Origin: Bacillota bacterium
GTDB lineage: Bacteria; Bacillota; Clostridia; Christensenellales; CAG-138
DNA: 6,629 nt
NCBI GenBank assembly: GCA_023393045.1
Contig: JAEWMV010000037.1
Span: 1 to 6,629 of the forward strand
Direction of reading: 5' to 3'
Shown here: piece by piece, positions 6,533 through 6,629 of the stretch
Layout: every line of letters begins with the position of its first letter
How positions within the stretch are numbered: the stretch's first letter is position 1
Made by a program: the position numbers and the translations under genes
The notes under the pieces: generated by a model
The model's database searches: none
Told to the model about the DNA's origin: nothing
The model's input: only the letters and a program-made list of their open reading frames with translations

Positions 6533-6589
6533 AAAATCTTGTAGACTAAGGTTACCACACGCAAAACCTACAAGACAAAGGAGACGGAT

Positions 6590-6629
6590 ATGCTTCCCTC
6601 TGATTGTATCGCAAAACTGCTGGATGTGG
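6590..6629 (+). CDS. Start of a protein, possibly a transposase (5' fragment)
   Basis: Thirteen full codons, MLPSDCIAKLLDV, run off the right edge. The start is well supported: AAAGGAG (6577-6583) lies six bases before ATG 6590. The short hydrophobic opening with a CIxKLL-like pattern resembles my recollection of ISL3-family transposase N-termini, and the candidate insertion-sequence end 111 bases upstream fits. Thirteen residues cannot prove a family, so the product is a guess while the start itself is likely real. Confidence 0.5.
   Translation, partial: MLPSDCIAKLLDV

Larger units (their letters stand above)
6479..6629 (+). mobile_element. Probable left end of an insertion sequence (possibly ISL3 family), cut by the window edge
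   Basis: From 6479 the sequence reads GGCTCTACACTAAACATT and then GGGG. The GGCTCT opening and its layout resemble ISL3-family terminal inverted repeats as I remember them. About 110 bases further on a well-formed ORF starts, the usual spacing for a transposase. ISL3 elements duplicate 8 bases of target, which would make CCTTTATT (6471-6478) the left target copy. The right end is outside the window, so neither the inverted repeat nor the duplication can be confirmed. Confidence 0.5.

Noticed and set aside
6109..6549. 146-codon plus-strand open frame with a GGAGGTG-like site at 6384
   Set aside because: Its first half is antisense to the phosphate cotransporter, the second crosses a promoter, a terminator and a candidate insertion-sequence end, and no suitable start follows GGAGGTG.

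Overview
The window is GC-rich overall, with AT-rich gaps between genes. The gene types and the strong Shine-Dalgarno sites (GGAGGTG, AGAAGGAG) suggest a Gram-positive anaerobe of the Bacillota, probably class Clostridia. That placement is inference, since no rRNA or other marker is present. The genes are transport and peptide-use functions plus the edge of an insertion sequence. No CRISPR array, phage module or tRNA is visible.

Positions 1-2508, plus strand: the end of a peptide ABC transporter operon. A DppD/OppD-type ATPase tail overlaps a complete DppF/OppF-type ATPase by ATGA. It is followed directly by an M20-family (PepV/Sapep-like) metallo-dipeptidase. Import followed by intracellular hydrolysis of short peptides is the obvious combined role. 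The dipeptidase lies in the same frame as the ATPase, just past its TGA, and has no ATG, GTG or TTG start in the first ~160 bases where the protein clearly already begins. The best-placed initiation codon is ATC at 1210.

Positions 2491-2651, between two converging genes: a highly structured intergenic element. A 15-bp terminator hairpin sits in the middle. On each side is a run of four degenerate 7-base units, the two runs inverted relative to each other. Outside these, the 3' end of each flanking gene is mirrored across its own stop codon (15 bp perfect on the left, 6 bp on the right). This is the most unusual part of the window.

Positions 2643-6341, minus strand: a GPH/MelB-type cation:sugar symporter with a ~137-residue extracytoplasmic insertion before its last helix. 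Upstream of it is a Na+/phosphate cotransporter of the NptA type fused to a PhoU-like domain. The phosphate gene has a convincing promoter (TTGATT, 18 bases, extended -10 TGATATAAT) and a GAGGTG ribosome site. The 126-base gap to the symporter shows no convincing terminator, so co-transcription is possible.

Positions 6377-6629: a leftward intrinsic terminator for a gene beyond the window, then what looks like the left end of an insertion sequence (possibly ISL3 family). It begins near 6479, and a rightward ORF starts at 6590 and runs off the edge.
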